Assembly: GCA_040382235.1 (NCBI GenBank)
Contig: JBEIFV010000256.1
Location: 1-7,007 of the forward strand
Direction: 5' to 3'
Source of the DNA: JAEUOS01 sp040382235
GTDB lineage: Bacteria; Pseudomonadota; Gammaproteobacteria; Burkholderiales; JAEUOS01
DNA: 7,007 nucleotides
Of the stretch, positions 1 to 6,040 are shown piece after piece. A program made the translations under genes and the position numbers. Position 1 is the stretch's first letter, and every line of letters starts with the position of its first letter. The notes beneath the pieces were generated by a model that was not told the origin of the DNA, did not search any database, and saw only the letters and a program-made list of their open reading frames with translations.

Positions 1-459
1 GTCGCCGACGCGATCGCCACCTACCAGCCGCACCGCCGCCGTCCGCGCACTCTCGACGGCTTGGCGAAGAATGTGCGCCTCGGGGCGGATGGCAAGTACC
101 ACTGGCACTGGGATCCGCGTTTCCGGCCCAGCCGGCACGACATGGAAAAACGCCGCGCACGTCTCGAAGCCTGCGCGCGCAGGCTGACCTTGCCGACCCT
201 GCTGGTGCGCGGCGGGCTGTCGGACGTGCTCAGTGAAGAGGGCGCCAGGGAGTTTCTCCTGCTGTGCCCGCGCAGCGAGTACATCAACGTGACCGGCGCC
301 GGCCACATGGTGGCGGGCGACCGCAACGACGTGTTCGGCGATGCGGTCATCGCCTTCCTGATGCGCATGGTGCCGGTGGGGCGTGAACCGGTGCAGGCGC
401 CGCATGCATTGCATCCGCACCATGAGGGCCCGCCGGGGGACGTGATCGACGTGCCTTGA
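1..459 (+). CDS. alpha/beta hydrolase, C-terminal part (5' end outside window)
   Basis: The frame is open from base 1 to a TGA at 457-459, giving 152 residues; the start and the nucleophile half lie upstream of the window. The fragment looks like the cap and last third of an alpha/beta-hydrolase-fold enzyme. It has a cap-like segment with HWHWDPRF (fragment residues 34-41), then the strand LPTLLVRGGLSDVLSEEGA (64-82), whose Asp75 sits where the acid of the catalytic triad is expected, then VTGAGHMVAGDRND (97-110), whose His102 is the likely catalytic histidine. This is how lipase, esterase and peroxidase-like members of the family end. The last 30 or so residues form a His/Pro-rich tail (HALHPHHEG) that the fold does not need. 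Substrate is unknown: the family hydrolyses esters, epoxides, halides and C-C bonds. The gene converges on the minus-strand ligase across 22 bp, with no clear terminator between them. Confidence 0.85.
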   Translation, partial: VADAIATYQPHRRRPRTLDGLAKNVRLGADGKYHWHWDPRFRPSRHDMEKRRARLEACARRLTLPTLLVRGGLSDVLSEEGAREFLLLCPRSEYINVTGAGHMVAGDRNDVFGDAVIAFLMRMVPVGREPVQAPHALHPHHEGPPGDVIDVP

Positions 460-481
460 CGGGCGACTGGTGGAGATGGCG

Positions 482-2038
482 TCAGTTGCCGACCTTCAGC
501 CGCGCCTCCAGCTCGAAGCGCTTGACCTTGCTGGTTTCGCTGCGCGGCATCTCCGCTTCGCCGATGAAGTGCACTTCCTTGGGCAGCTTGTAGTTGGCGA
601 TCCTGCCGCGGCATAGCGCCAGCACGTCCTCGGCCGACAGGGTCGCGTCGGCCCGCACCACGAAAGCCACCGGCACTTCACCCCAGTGTGCATCCTGCCT
701 GCGCACGATCACCGCGTCGGCGATACGCCGGCTGCCCAGCAGAAGGCGCTCGATCTCCGCCGGATAGATATTCTCGCCGCCCGACTTGATCAGGTACTTG
801 CGTCGATCGACGAAGTCCAGCGTGCCGTCGGGATTGCGCACCATCATGTCGCCCATGTGAAACCAGCCGCCGCGAAATTCCAGGGCGTTCACTTCCGGTG
901 CGTTCCAGTATCCCGAGAACAGCGAGGGCCCGCGAAACAGCACTTCGCCAGGCGTGCCGTCGGCAACGTCGCAGTCCTCCTCGTCGACCAGGCGGATCCG
1001 GCAATACGAGCTTTGCAGCTTGGAAAGTCGCTCGGGCGTGGTGCCGATAGGGATCAGGTGCCCGCTGGCGGGTGGCCCGCCGGTTTCTGTCGCGCCGAAG
1101 GTGTTGCGGAACCTGGCATTGAGCAGGCTCGTCACTTCCCCGATCTGATGCCGCGGGACTAAGTCTGCCATCGCCCCGCAGGTCATCAGGCTCTTGGGCT
1201 TGAGGCCGGTGCGATGCAGCTCCTCGATGAGCCGGCCGATCGACGCCGGCATCAATGTCACATTGCCGAGCGTCTCGCGTGACATGATCTCCAGCAACTG
1301 GGTCGGCTGAAACCCGTCGACAAGAAACGTGGTGTCGCCGTTCATCAGCTCGCCCAAGGTCGGGTCGGTGCCGCCGATGTGATACAGCGGCGACCAGGTG
1401 ATGGTTCCCCTGCCGGGGAAAAGCTGGCCGTCGGCCATCGCGATCAGCGCGCGCGCGATTTCGGCGCGGTGGCTGATCGCCGCCCCCTTGGGGTAGCCGG
1501 TGGTGCCGCTGGTGTAGAGAATGAGCAGGTCGTCCTCGGGCTGCGAGCGGCTGGCGAAGCCCGAATCATCGGCCAGCGCCAGCAGGCGTTCGTATTCGTC
1601 GCCGAAAGCGATGACATGGCGCGCACCGTGCGGGATGGCAGCGAGGCGATCCACGTAGCGGGGTGATGCCAGCACCAGTGCCGGCGCGACCAAGCGCAGG
1701 CAATGGTCGAGCTCGGCATCCGACTGGCGCCAGTTCTGGCAGGCGACGATGGCACCGAGCGTCGCGGCGGCGAGGATGGTTTCGACGAATTCGCTGCGGT
1801 TCTCGGAGAGCACCGCGATACGGTCGCGCCGCCCCACGCCCAGGCGTACGAGCGCGTGGCACAGGCGCTCGACCCGCGCTTGCAGCTCGCCATAGCTGAT
1901 GCAGTGCTGGTCCTGAACCAGCGCGATGCGGGTGGGATACGCCAGCGCGCGTTCGCGAATCGCGGTGTCGACGGTCAGGTGGCCGGCGGATTGCGCCAGT
2001 TCAGTACTTGCCTGTTGTACGTTGGGGGTTGCGGACAT
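482..2038 (-). CDS. AMP-dependent acyl-CoA synthetase/ligase (class I adenylate-forming enzyme)
   Basis: This 518-residue protein should activate a carboxylic acid with ATP to an acyl-adenylate and, by family analogy, transfer it to CoA; it is probably cytosolic. The family's core motifs are present in order: P-loop YTSGTTGYPKG (175-185), FGATETGG (314-321), the GWFHMGD ATP-binding aspartate region (391-397), the hinge and domain-closing loop DRRKYLIKSGGENIYPAEIE (411-430), and a C-terminal lysine segment PRSETSKVKR (498-507), with Lys504 as the expected catalytic lysine. That last motif reads T-S-K rather than the usual T-G-K. Length is normal for the family. The ATG at 2036-2038 is preceded by AAGGG only 3 bases away, so its ribosome site is poorly spaced. 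The acid substrate cannot be read from the sequence; fatty, aromatic and carnitine-type acids are all possible. It lies 374 bp downstream of the LysR gene on the same strand, too far to assume one operon. Confidence 0.9.
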   Translation of the reverse strand: MSATPNVQQASTELAQSAGHLTVDTAIRERALAYPTRIALVQDQHCISYGELQARVERLCHALVRLGVGRRDRIAVLSENRSEFVETILAAATLGAIVACQNWRQSDAELDHCLRLVAPALVLASPRYVDRLAAIPHGARHVIAFGDEYERLLALADDSGFASRSQPEDDLLILYTSGTTGYPKGAAISHRAEIARALIAMADGQLFPGRGTITWSPLYHIGGTDPTLGELMNGDTTFLVDGFQPTQLLEIMSRETLGNVTLMPASIGRLIEELHRTGLKPKSLMTCGAMADLVPRHQIGEVTSLLNARFRNTFGATETGGPPASGHLIPIGTTPERLSKLQSSYCRIRLVDEEDCDVADGTPGEVLFRGPSLFSGYWNAPEVNALEFRGGWFHMGDMMVRNPDGTLDFVDRRKYLIKSGGENIYPAEIERLLLGSRRIADAVIVRRQDAHWGEVPVAFVVRADATLSAEDVLALCRGRIANYKLPKEVHFIGEAEMPRSETSKVKRFELEARLKVGN

Positions 2039-2046
2039 GAGCCCTT

Positions 2047-2067
2047 GGCAGGCATTGCCTGCCCTCC
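2047..2067 (-). promoter_or_regulatory. palindrome and displaced Shine-Dalgarno just before the ligase start
   Basis: Bases 2047-2063 read GGCAGGCATTGCCTGCC, two 8-base arms around one central base, ending 8 bases before the ligase ATG. On the minus strand a GGAGG (2067-2063) precedes the palindrome. Seven bases after that GGAGG comes an ATG (2055-2053) that is out of frame with the ligase and opens a 26-codon frame ending at 1975. The palindrome could be an operator or an RNA hairpin (7 bp with a 3-base loop) controlling initiation. Structure and positions are seen directly; function is inferred. Confidence 0.35.
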
Positions 2068-2154
2068 GTTTTGGTTTTGGTGCCGCATCGATCCTGACCG
2101 GGTCCGGGGTGTACGGCCATGCCGCGATTGATCCGGTTGGGGGCGTAATTTACC

Positions 2155-2171
2155 CAAGCGCTTTGCGCTTG
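2155..2171. repeat. perfect inverted repeat CAAGCGC-TTT-GCGCTTG
   Basis: Seven-base arms are separated by three T's, about 120 bp upstream of the ligase start. No T-rich tail follows on either strand, so it is not a canonical intrinsic terminator for LysR. It may be a protein-binding palindrome in the ligase upstream region. Its right arm runs directly into the first TTGCAC copy (2169-2174). Confidence 0.45.
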
Positions 2172-2351
2172 CACAGCAGTATTTCCTTTGCTTGCACCTC
2201 ATCTGGCATGGCCAAATTTCTGGAAAGAACAAGCCTTTGCGGTGGGCGTCATGTTTCTCGGTGCGTCTGGCTGGTCCGCGATAAATACAAAAGCGACCCG
2301 CAGGGCGGCGGACGAAAGCGGGCTCAGTGAATACACTGCCGCCTTCCTTGA

Positions 2352-2390
2352 AAGTGCAAGCGGCTTGGCGTGCGCCGGGTGTTTGCACTT
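2352..2390. repeat. inverted repeat AAGTGCAA / TTGCACTT, 23 bp apart
   Basis: The arms at 2352-2359 and 2383-2390 are exact reverse complements. The hexamer core of each arm recurs at 2169-2174 and 2192-2197, so this may be one pair of a dispersed set of binding sites. It lies 23 bp past the LysR stop codon, so a 3'-end stem-loop of that transcript is the alternative reading; no T-run follows. Confidence 0.4.
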
Positions 2391-2412
2391 GCGGGCTGCA
2401 CCCGAGGCGCAA

Positions 2413-3372
2413 TCAGTTGCTACGGCTGTGCGCGCCAAGCAGCGCCCGGCGCGTCACAGGCTTTTGCAACTGCAGAAGCCACCAATGCAGCGCGCGACCC
2501 TGCGCCCCCTTGTCGCCCTTGCGCCAGGCATAGCTGACCTGCACCTGGTATTCGGGTCGATCCACGCGCTTGACCACCAACCGCCCGGTATCGATGTACG
2601 GCTGGGCCAGGCAGGTTGGCAGGAAGCCGACACCCAGGCCACGGGTCTGGGCGTCCAGTTTGGCCGGCATGCCGGCCACGGTGAATACATCCTGGCCGGC
2701 TAAGAGGCCGATGGAAATGCCGGTGCCTTGCTGCACCGAATCAGCAACGCTGACTGCGCGGTGCTGGCGAATCAGGTCGTCTGTCAGGGGTTCCGGCGCA
2801 CTTGCCAGCCGATGATGCGGCGCCACTACGAAGGCGAAGCGCACAGTACCCAGGGGTTCGCGCTGCAGGGCTGCCTTGGTGCCTGCGTCGAGTACCACAC
2901 CGAGGGCCAGATCGGCACGGCCCGAGGTCAGCGCTTCAAGTGTGCCCGACAGGGTCTCGGTCAGAAGCTTCAGTCTGGTTGGCGGGTTCAGGCCGAAGAA
3001 CGCGGTACACAACTCCATCACCGTCGCGGGATGCATGACGCTGTCGACCGCGACTGTGAACTGCGGCTCCCAGCCGGTGGCCACCCGCTTGACACGGTTG
3101 GCGACGGCATCGATGTTGGCCAGGAGCAGTGCGCCTTCGCGCAGGAGTTCGGCGCCGGCCTCGGTCAGGCGGGCCTGGCGTGAACTGCGGTCGAACAGCA
3201 GCACATCGAGCGCCTCTTCCATCGGGCGCACGCGATAGGTGAGCGCACTCGGCACCATGCGGCTTCTGCGCGCTGCCGCAGCGAAGCTGCCAGCATCGGC
3301 AATCACCTGCAGCATGGCCAGGGAACTCGGGGTCAAGACATCGCGTGCGCTCGGCATAGAATAAAAATTCAT
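2413..3372 (-). CDS. LysR-type transcriptional regulator, YhaJ-like
   Basis: This 319-residue regulator has an N-terminal winged helix-turn-helix at about residues 13-72, including AGSFAAAARRSRMVPSALTY (27-46) and LDVLLFDRSSRQARLTEAGAELL (55-77), followed by a periplasmic-binding-protein-like effector domain to about 302. The helix segment, GWEPQFTV (100-107) and TETLSGTLEALTSGRADLAL (138-157) match my recollection of E. coli YhaJ, a LysR protein that borders the pirin gene yhaK and is known for responding to 2,4-dinitrotoluene-related compounds. Here too it diverges from a pirin gene, so it probably controls the pirin and its own promoter. Neither the ATG at 3372 nor the in-frame ATG at 3357 (Met6) has a clear Shine-Dalgarno. 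The first overlaps the putative operator, so the shorter 314-residue form is a real alternative. The helix-turn-helix is intact either way. The inducer is not readable from sequence. Confidence 0.9.
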   Translation of the reverse strand: MNFYSMPSARDVLTPSSLAMLQVIADAGSFAAAARRSRMVPSALTYRVRPMEEALDVLLFDRSSRQARLTEAGAELLREGALLLANIDAVANRVKRVATGWEPQFTVAVDSVMHPATVMELCTAFFGLNPPTRLKLLTETLSGTLEALTSGRADLALGVVLDAGTKAALQREPLGTVRFAFVVAPHHRLASAPEPLTDDLIRQHRAVSVADSVQQGTGISIGLLAGQDVFTVAGMPAKLDAQTRGLGVGFLPTCLAQPYIDTGRLVVKRVDRPEYQVQVSYAWRKGDKGAQGRALHWWLLQLQKPVTRRALLGAHSRSN

Positions 3373-3389
3373 TCAAATAATTCGAATGA
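3369..3389. promoter_or_regulatory. candidate LysR-box operator in the divergent lysR-pirin region
   Basis: Two 10-base arms, TCATTCAAAT and ATTCGAATGA, flank a central A at 3379; they pair at 9 of 10 positions. The core TTC-N9-GAA contains the T-N11-A signature of LysR-family sites (T3373, A3385). The block is strongly AT-rich in a GC-rich window. Its left arm covers the annotated LysR ATG (3370-3372), which would suit autorepression. Its centre lies 86 bp before the pirin ATG. Confidence 0.6.
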
Positions 3390-3403
3390 TGACATCAATC
3401 GCC

Positions 3404-3430
3404 TTGGCTCACCCCGGCGACGCTTGTAGT
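3404..3430 (+). promoter_or_regulatory. weak candidate promoter for the pirin gene
   Basis: TTGGCT (3404-3409) and TGTAGT (3425-3430) each match four of six consensus bases, with a short 15-bp spacer. The expected transcription start near 3437-3440 would place the LysR box centre at about -60, the usual activator position for this family. A weak, activator-dependent promoter fits, but the match alone is not strong. Confidence 0.3.
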
Positions 3431-3450
3431 GAGAATCGCAGCTATTGACC

Positions 3451-3456
3451 AAGGAG
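3451..3456 (+). promoter_or_regulatory. Shine-Dalgarno that sets the pirin start
   Basis: AAGGAG lies 8 bases before ATG 3465-3467. A GTG at 3429 would add 12 residues but has no ribosome site and overlaps the candidate -10, so the ATG is preferred. Confidence 0.8.
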
Positions 3457-3464
3457 ATTCATCC

Positions 3465-4166
3465 ATGCAGACCCTTCGTAAATCACAGGATCGCGGCTAT
3501 GCCGACCACGGCTGGTTGAAGAGCTTTCACTCGTTTTCCTTCGCCGGCTACCACGATCCCGCGCACATGGGCTGGGGCAACCTGCGGGTGATCAATGAAG
3601 ACCGTATCGAAAAAGGCACCGGCTTCGGAAAACACGGCCATCGCGACATGGAGATCATCAGCTACGTGCTGACGGGCGAACTGGCGCACCAGGACAGCAT
3701 GGGCAACGTCAAGGCCATTCCACCGGGCGATGTCCAGCGCATGAGCGCGGGGTCCGGCGTGACCCACAGCGAGTTCAACCATGCCAAGGACCAGACCACG
3801 CATTTTCTGCAGATATGGATCGAACCGAACGTGACCGGCATTGCGCCTGGCTACGAGCAGAAGTCGATTCCCTTGAGCGAGAAGCGTGGCGCGCTGCGAT
3901 TGGTGGCGTCGCCTGACGGCGCCCAGGGCTCGGTCACCATACACGCCGATGCGGCCCTGTATGCCGGACTTTTCGATGGTGCGGAGCGAGCGGAACGACC
4001 ACTTGCGCGCGGCCGCAAGGCTTATGTGCATCTGATACGCGGCGCGCTGGAGGTCAACGGGCAGCGTCTGGACGCGGGCGACGCGCTGCTGCTGGAAAAC
4101 GAAGGCTCGGTCACCGTCAGCAACGGTCGGGACGCCGAGGTTCTGGTGTTTGACCTGGCTCCCTGA
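3465..4166 (+). CDS. pirin family bicupin, YhhW-like (quercetinase-type)
   Basis: With the ATG at 3465 the protein has 233 residues, close to the length of E. coli YhhW and YhaK. The N-terminal cupin begins RGYADHGWLKSFHSFSFAGY (10-29) and carries the metal site: GKHGHRDMEI gives His57 and His59, and VTHSEFNH gives His101 and Glu103. As I recall, these four ligands have the same numbering in YhhW. The second cupin (about 145-233) includes the strand GDALLLENEGSVTVSN (205-220) and no comparable His set, as usual in pirins. YhhW-type pirins oxidise quercetin in vitro; eukaryotic pirin is an iron-dependent redox sensor. The physiological substrate in bacteria is uncertain. The gene diverges from a YhaJ-like LysR across 92 bp with a shared operator candidate, and is followed 215 bp later by wrbA on the same strand, which suggests a joint role in aromatic or quinone stress. 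Identity is firm; exact chemistry is not. Confidence 0.93.
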   Translation: MQTLRKSQDRGYADHGWLKSFHSFSFAGYHDPAHMGWGNLRVINEDRIEKGTGFGKHGHRDMEIISYVLTGELAHQDSMGNVKAIPPGDVQRMSAGSGVTHSEFNHAKDQTTHFLQIWIEPNVTGIAPGYEQKSIPLSEKRGALRLVASPDGAQGSVTIHADAALYAGLFDGAERAERPLARGRKAYVHLIRGALEVNGQRLDAGDALLLENEGSVTVSNGRDAEVLVFDLAP

Positions 4167-4381
4167 TTCAAGGCCCGTGTTCGGGGCCGCAGCCAATCAC
4201 AAGCAGGCTGTTTGCGATGCGTTGTAGCGCCGGTGGTCCTGTAAGAGGTTGCGCGCAGGGATTGGCGCCCAGCAAAAAACCTCAACCCAGCTTTGGGGGG
4301 CGATGAAGTCTCGCACCTCGAGTATTGCGGCGTCCTGCGTTCCGCGGTGGCGCCGCGCATCCAACTCGCGAAGGAAATCGC

Positions 4382-4984
4382 ATGTCAAAGGTCCTTGTCC
4401 TCTACTACTCGTCCTACGGCCACCTGGAAACCATGGCCAATGCCGTGGCCGAAGGCGCGCGCAGCACCGGTGCCAGCGTCGACGTCAGGCGCGCGCCCGA
4501 AACCGCGCCCCTGGAAGTCGCGCAGGCTGCCCACTTCAAGCTCGATCAGGCCGCCCCTGTCGCAACGGTGGCGGAACTCGAAAGTTACGACGCTATCATC
4601 ATTGGTGCGCCGACCCGCTTTGGCCGCATGCCCTCGCAAATGGCGAGTTTTCTTGACCAGGCAGGTGGCCTGTGGGCGCGCGGCGCACTCAACGGCAAGG
4701 TGGGCGGTGCGTTCACCTCCACCGCCAGCCAGCACGGGGGCCAGGAAGTCACCCTTTTTTCCATCATCACCAACCTGCTGCACTTCGGCATGACCATCGT
4801 CGGCCTGCCGTATAGCCACCAGGGGCAGATGACGATCGACGAGATCGTGGGTGGTAGCCCGTATGGTGCGACCACCATCGCCGGTGGGAAAGGCCAGCGT
4901 CAGCCGAGCGCGATTGAGCTCGAGGGCGCGCGCCACCAGGGCCGGCTGATCGCGCAAACGGCCAACAAGCTGTTCGGCGCCTGA
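4382..4984 (+). CDS. wrbA: NAD(P)H:quinone oxidoreductase type IV, WrbA
   Basis: This 200-residue flavodoxin-fold enzyme is expected to be a cytosolic FMN protein, usually tetrameric, that reduces quinones by two electrons with NAD(P)H and so avoids semiquinone radicals. FMN-binding segments are visible: the phosphate loop YYSSYGHLETMA (8-19), GAPTRFGRMPSQMASFLDQ (75-93), TSTASQHGGQE (112-122) and the WrbA signature GGSPYGATTIAGG (157-169). Length matches E. coli WrbA. The start at 4382 is chosen because AAGGA (4371-4375) lies 6 bases before it and MSKVLVLYYS aligns with the family N-terminus; an ATG at 4325 would add 19 low-complexity residues and lacks support. It follows the pirin gene by 215 bp, so it may have its own promoter as well as sharing the pirin transcript. 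It converges on the Bug receptor gene. Confidence 0.95.
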   Translation: MSKVLVLYYSSYGHLETMANAVAEGARSTGASVDVRRAPETAPLEVAQAAHFKLDQAAPVATVAELESYDAIIIGAPTRFGRMPSQMASFLDQAGGLWARGALNGKVGGAFTSTASQHGGQEVTLFSIITNLLHFGMTIVGLPYSHQGQMTIDEIVGGSPYGATTIAGGKGQRQPSAIELEGARHQGRLIAQTANKLFGA

Positions 4985-4996
4985 ACGTGGTGCCAT

Positions 4997-5032
4997 GCCG
5001 CCTGTGATCGCAGCGCGCGGTCGCATGGCGGC
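4997..5032. terminator. long stem-loop after wrbA
   Basis: The left arm 4997-5009 pairs with 5019-5032 as 13 base pairs, including two G-T wobbles and one bulged T at 5026, around a 9-base loop. It begins 12 bases after the wrbA stop codon. There is no T-run, so it is not a canonical intrinsic terminator; it may block or stabilise transcript ends in this convergent junction. Confidence 0.4.
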
Positions 5033-5053
5033 GCTGCCGCAGCCACGGCAGCG
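5032..5053. terminator. 8-bp perfect hairpin next to the Bug stop codon
   Basis: CGCTGCCG (5032-5039) and CGGCAGCG (5046-5053) are perfect complements around a 6-base loop. The hairpin directly abuts the minus-strand stop codon (5054-5056) and shares base 5032 with the neighbouring stem-loop. It lacks a T-tract. A 3'-end structure for the Bug transcript is the likeliest role. Confidence 0.4.
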
Positions 5054-6040
5054 TCAGTTCTCCAGCTTGATGCCAAGGTCCTTGAGCATGACGGTGAAAA
5101 ACGCCAGGTCATCGACCAGTTGCGCGCTGAACTGGGATGAGGGCGCGAACGACGGTGCCAGGCCCAGGCCCTGCAGCTTGGCGGCGAGTTCGGGTTCGCG
5201 CGCAATCTTCTCGAGCGCTCCATCGAGGCGCTGGCTGACCTCGCGCGGCAGGTTCTTCGGGCCGAACAGGCCGAACCAGCTGCGTGTCTGGAAATTCTTC
5301 ATGTCGATGCCCAGTTCCTCGGTGGTGGGCACCTCCGGGAACTCCGGGTTGCGCTCGCGGTTGAGCGAGGCCACCGCGGTGGCGCGGCCGGCCTTGACCT
5401 GCGGCAGGATGAACGGGTCGAGCACCATGGCGATGCGTCCGGCCAACAGGTCACCGACGCCCTCGACGATCGATTTGTAGGGCACATGCTGTAGCCGGAT
5501 ACCGGTCGACTGCTGCAGGATTTCACCGGTCAGGTGGGTGATGGTGGCAACGCCGGAGGAACCGAACGCGTATTTGCCGGGGTTGGCGCGCGCCAGCCGG
5601 ATGAAGTCCGGCAGGGTTTTCACGCCCAATTCGTTGGAGATCGTCAGCATGCCCAGCGAACCGGCAAGGCGCGCCAGGGCGCTGATGTCCTTGACCGGGT
5701 CGTAGGGCGTCTTGCGTGCAGCAGGCGTGATTGCCATCACCGCGGTGGGCGCGACCATCAGCGTGTAGCCGTCGCTGGCTGCCTGGGTCAGCACCGATGC
5801 GGCCAGGGTGCCCGAGGCGCCGGGCCGGTTTTCCACCACAAACGGCTGGCCCAGTGCCGTGGCCAGCCGGTCGGTGTACGAACGCGCGGCATTGTCGGCC
5901 GAGCCGCCCGCGGCATAGGGCACCAGAACCTTGACCGGGCGATTTGGCCAGGCGCCCTGGGCCCGGCCGAGGCGCGGCGCGGCGGCGGCCAACAAGGCGC
6001 CACCAAGCAGGGCGCGCCGATCCTGGCGAATTTGGGACAT
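5054..6040 (-). CDS. Bug/TctC family periplasmic solute-binding receptor
   Basis: With the ATG at 6040-6038 the protein has 328 residues, the usual length for Bug receptors. An N-terminal signal, DRRALLGGALLAAAAP (7-22), has adjacent arginines before a hydrophobic stretch and so looks Tat-type; cleavage is likely near GRAQ (25-28). The mature part starts with the family hallmark WPNRPVKVLVPYAAGGSADN (31-50), then VVENRPGASG (68-77), GYTLMVAP (91-98), TPYDPVKDIS (111-120), YAFGSSGVATITHLTGE (157-173), HVPYKS (185-190), PEVPTTEELGI (235-245) and WFGLFGPKNLP (255-265). These proteins bind small carboxylates or related compounds in the periplasm. Some feed TctAB permeases or sensors, but most are orphans; no tctA or tctB is visible here. 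AGGAG (6051-6047) lies 6 bases before the ATG. The same frame continues upstream without a stop into the transporter, so a fused product is possible. The ligand is unknown. Confidence 0.9.
   Translation of the reverse strand: MSQIRQDRRALLGGALLAAAAPRLGRAQGAWPNRPVKVLVPYAAGGSADNAARSYTDRLATALGQPFVVENRPGASGTLAASVLTQAASDGYTLMVAPTAVMAITPAARKTPYDPVKDISALARLAGSLGMLTISNELGVKTLPDFIRLARANPGKYAFGSSGVATITHLTGEILQQSTGIRLQHVPYKSIVEGVGDLLAGRIAMVLDPFILPQVKAGRATAVASLNRERNPEFPEVPTTEELGIDMKNFQTRSWFGLFGPKNLPREVSQRLDGALEKIAREPELAAKLQGLGLAPSFAPSSQFSAQLVDDLAFFTVMLKDLGIKLEN

Larger units (their letters stand above)
2039..2412. other. 374-bp gene-free region with repeats, upstream of the ligase
   Basis: No open frame here has a credible product. 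The region separates the end of the LysR gene from the start of the ligase, both on the minus strand, so it should hold the ligase promoter, but no convincing -35/-10 pair was found. It contains four copies of the hexamer TTGCAC (plus strand at 2169-2174, 2192-2197 and 2383-2388; inverted at 2354-2359). The last two form a perfect 8-bp inverted repeat, AAGTGCAA/TTGCACTT, at 2352-2390. Other inverted repeats are a 7-bp stem with a 3-base loop at 2155-2171, CAGTG/CACTG at 2325-2338, and an 8-bp palindrome at 2047-2063. Patches are visibly AT-richer than the flanking genes. Confidence 0.6.

Noticed and set aside
460..481. Terminator between the convergent hydrolase and ligase genes
   Set aside because: The 22-bp gap has no stable inverted repeat or T-run on either strand.
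2188..2703. Plus-strand open frame of 171 codons spanning the ligase upstream region and the 3' end of lysR
   Set aside because: It is antisense to the clear LysR coding sequence, has no recognisable domain, and reflects high GC content.
3429..3464. Longer pirin starting at GTG 3429
   Set aside because: There is no ribosome site before it, the added residues are not family-like, and AAGGAG is well placed for ATG 3465, which gives the standard 233-residue length.
4172..4188. GGCCC/GGGCC hairpin just after the pirin stop as a terminator
   Set aside because: The stem is only 5 bp with no T-run after it; too weak to claim. The remainder of the 215-bp gap before wrbA shows no convincing promoter or gene.
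4275..4302. Minus-strand hairpin followed by six T's inside the pirin-wrbA gap
   Set aside because: The stem is only about 4 bp (CCCA/TGGG), and no minus-strand gene ends there.
4325..4381. Longer WrbA starting at ATG 4325
   Set aside because: The 19 extra residues are Arg/Gly-rich and not part of the flavodoxin fold; ATG 4382 has AAGGA at proper spacing and matches the family N-terminus.
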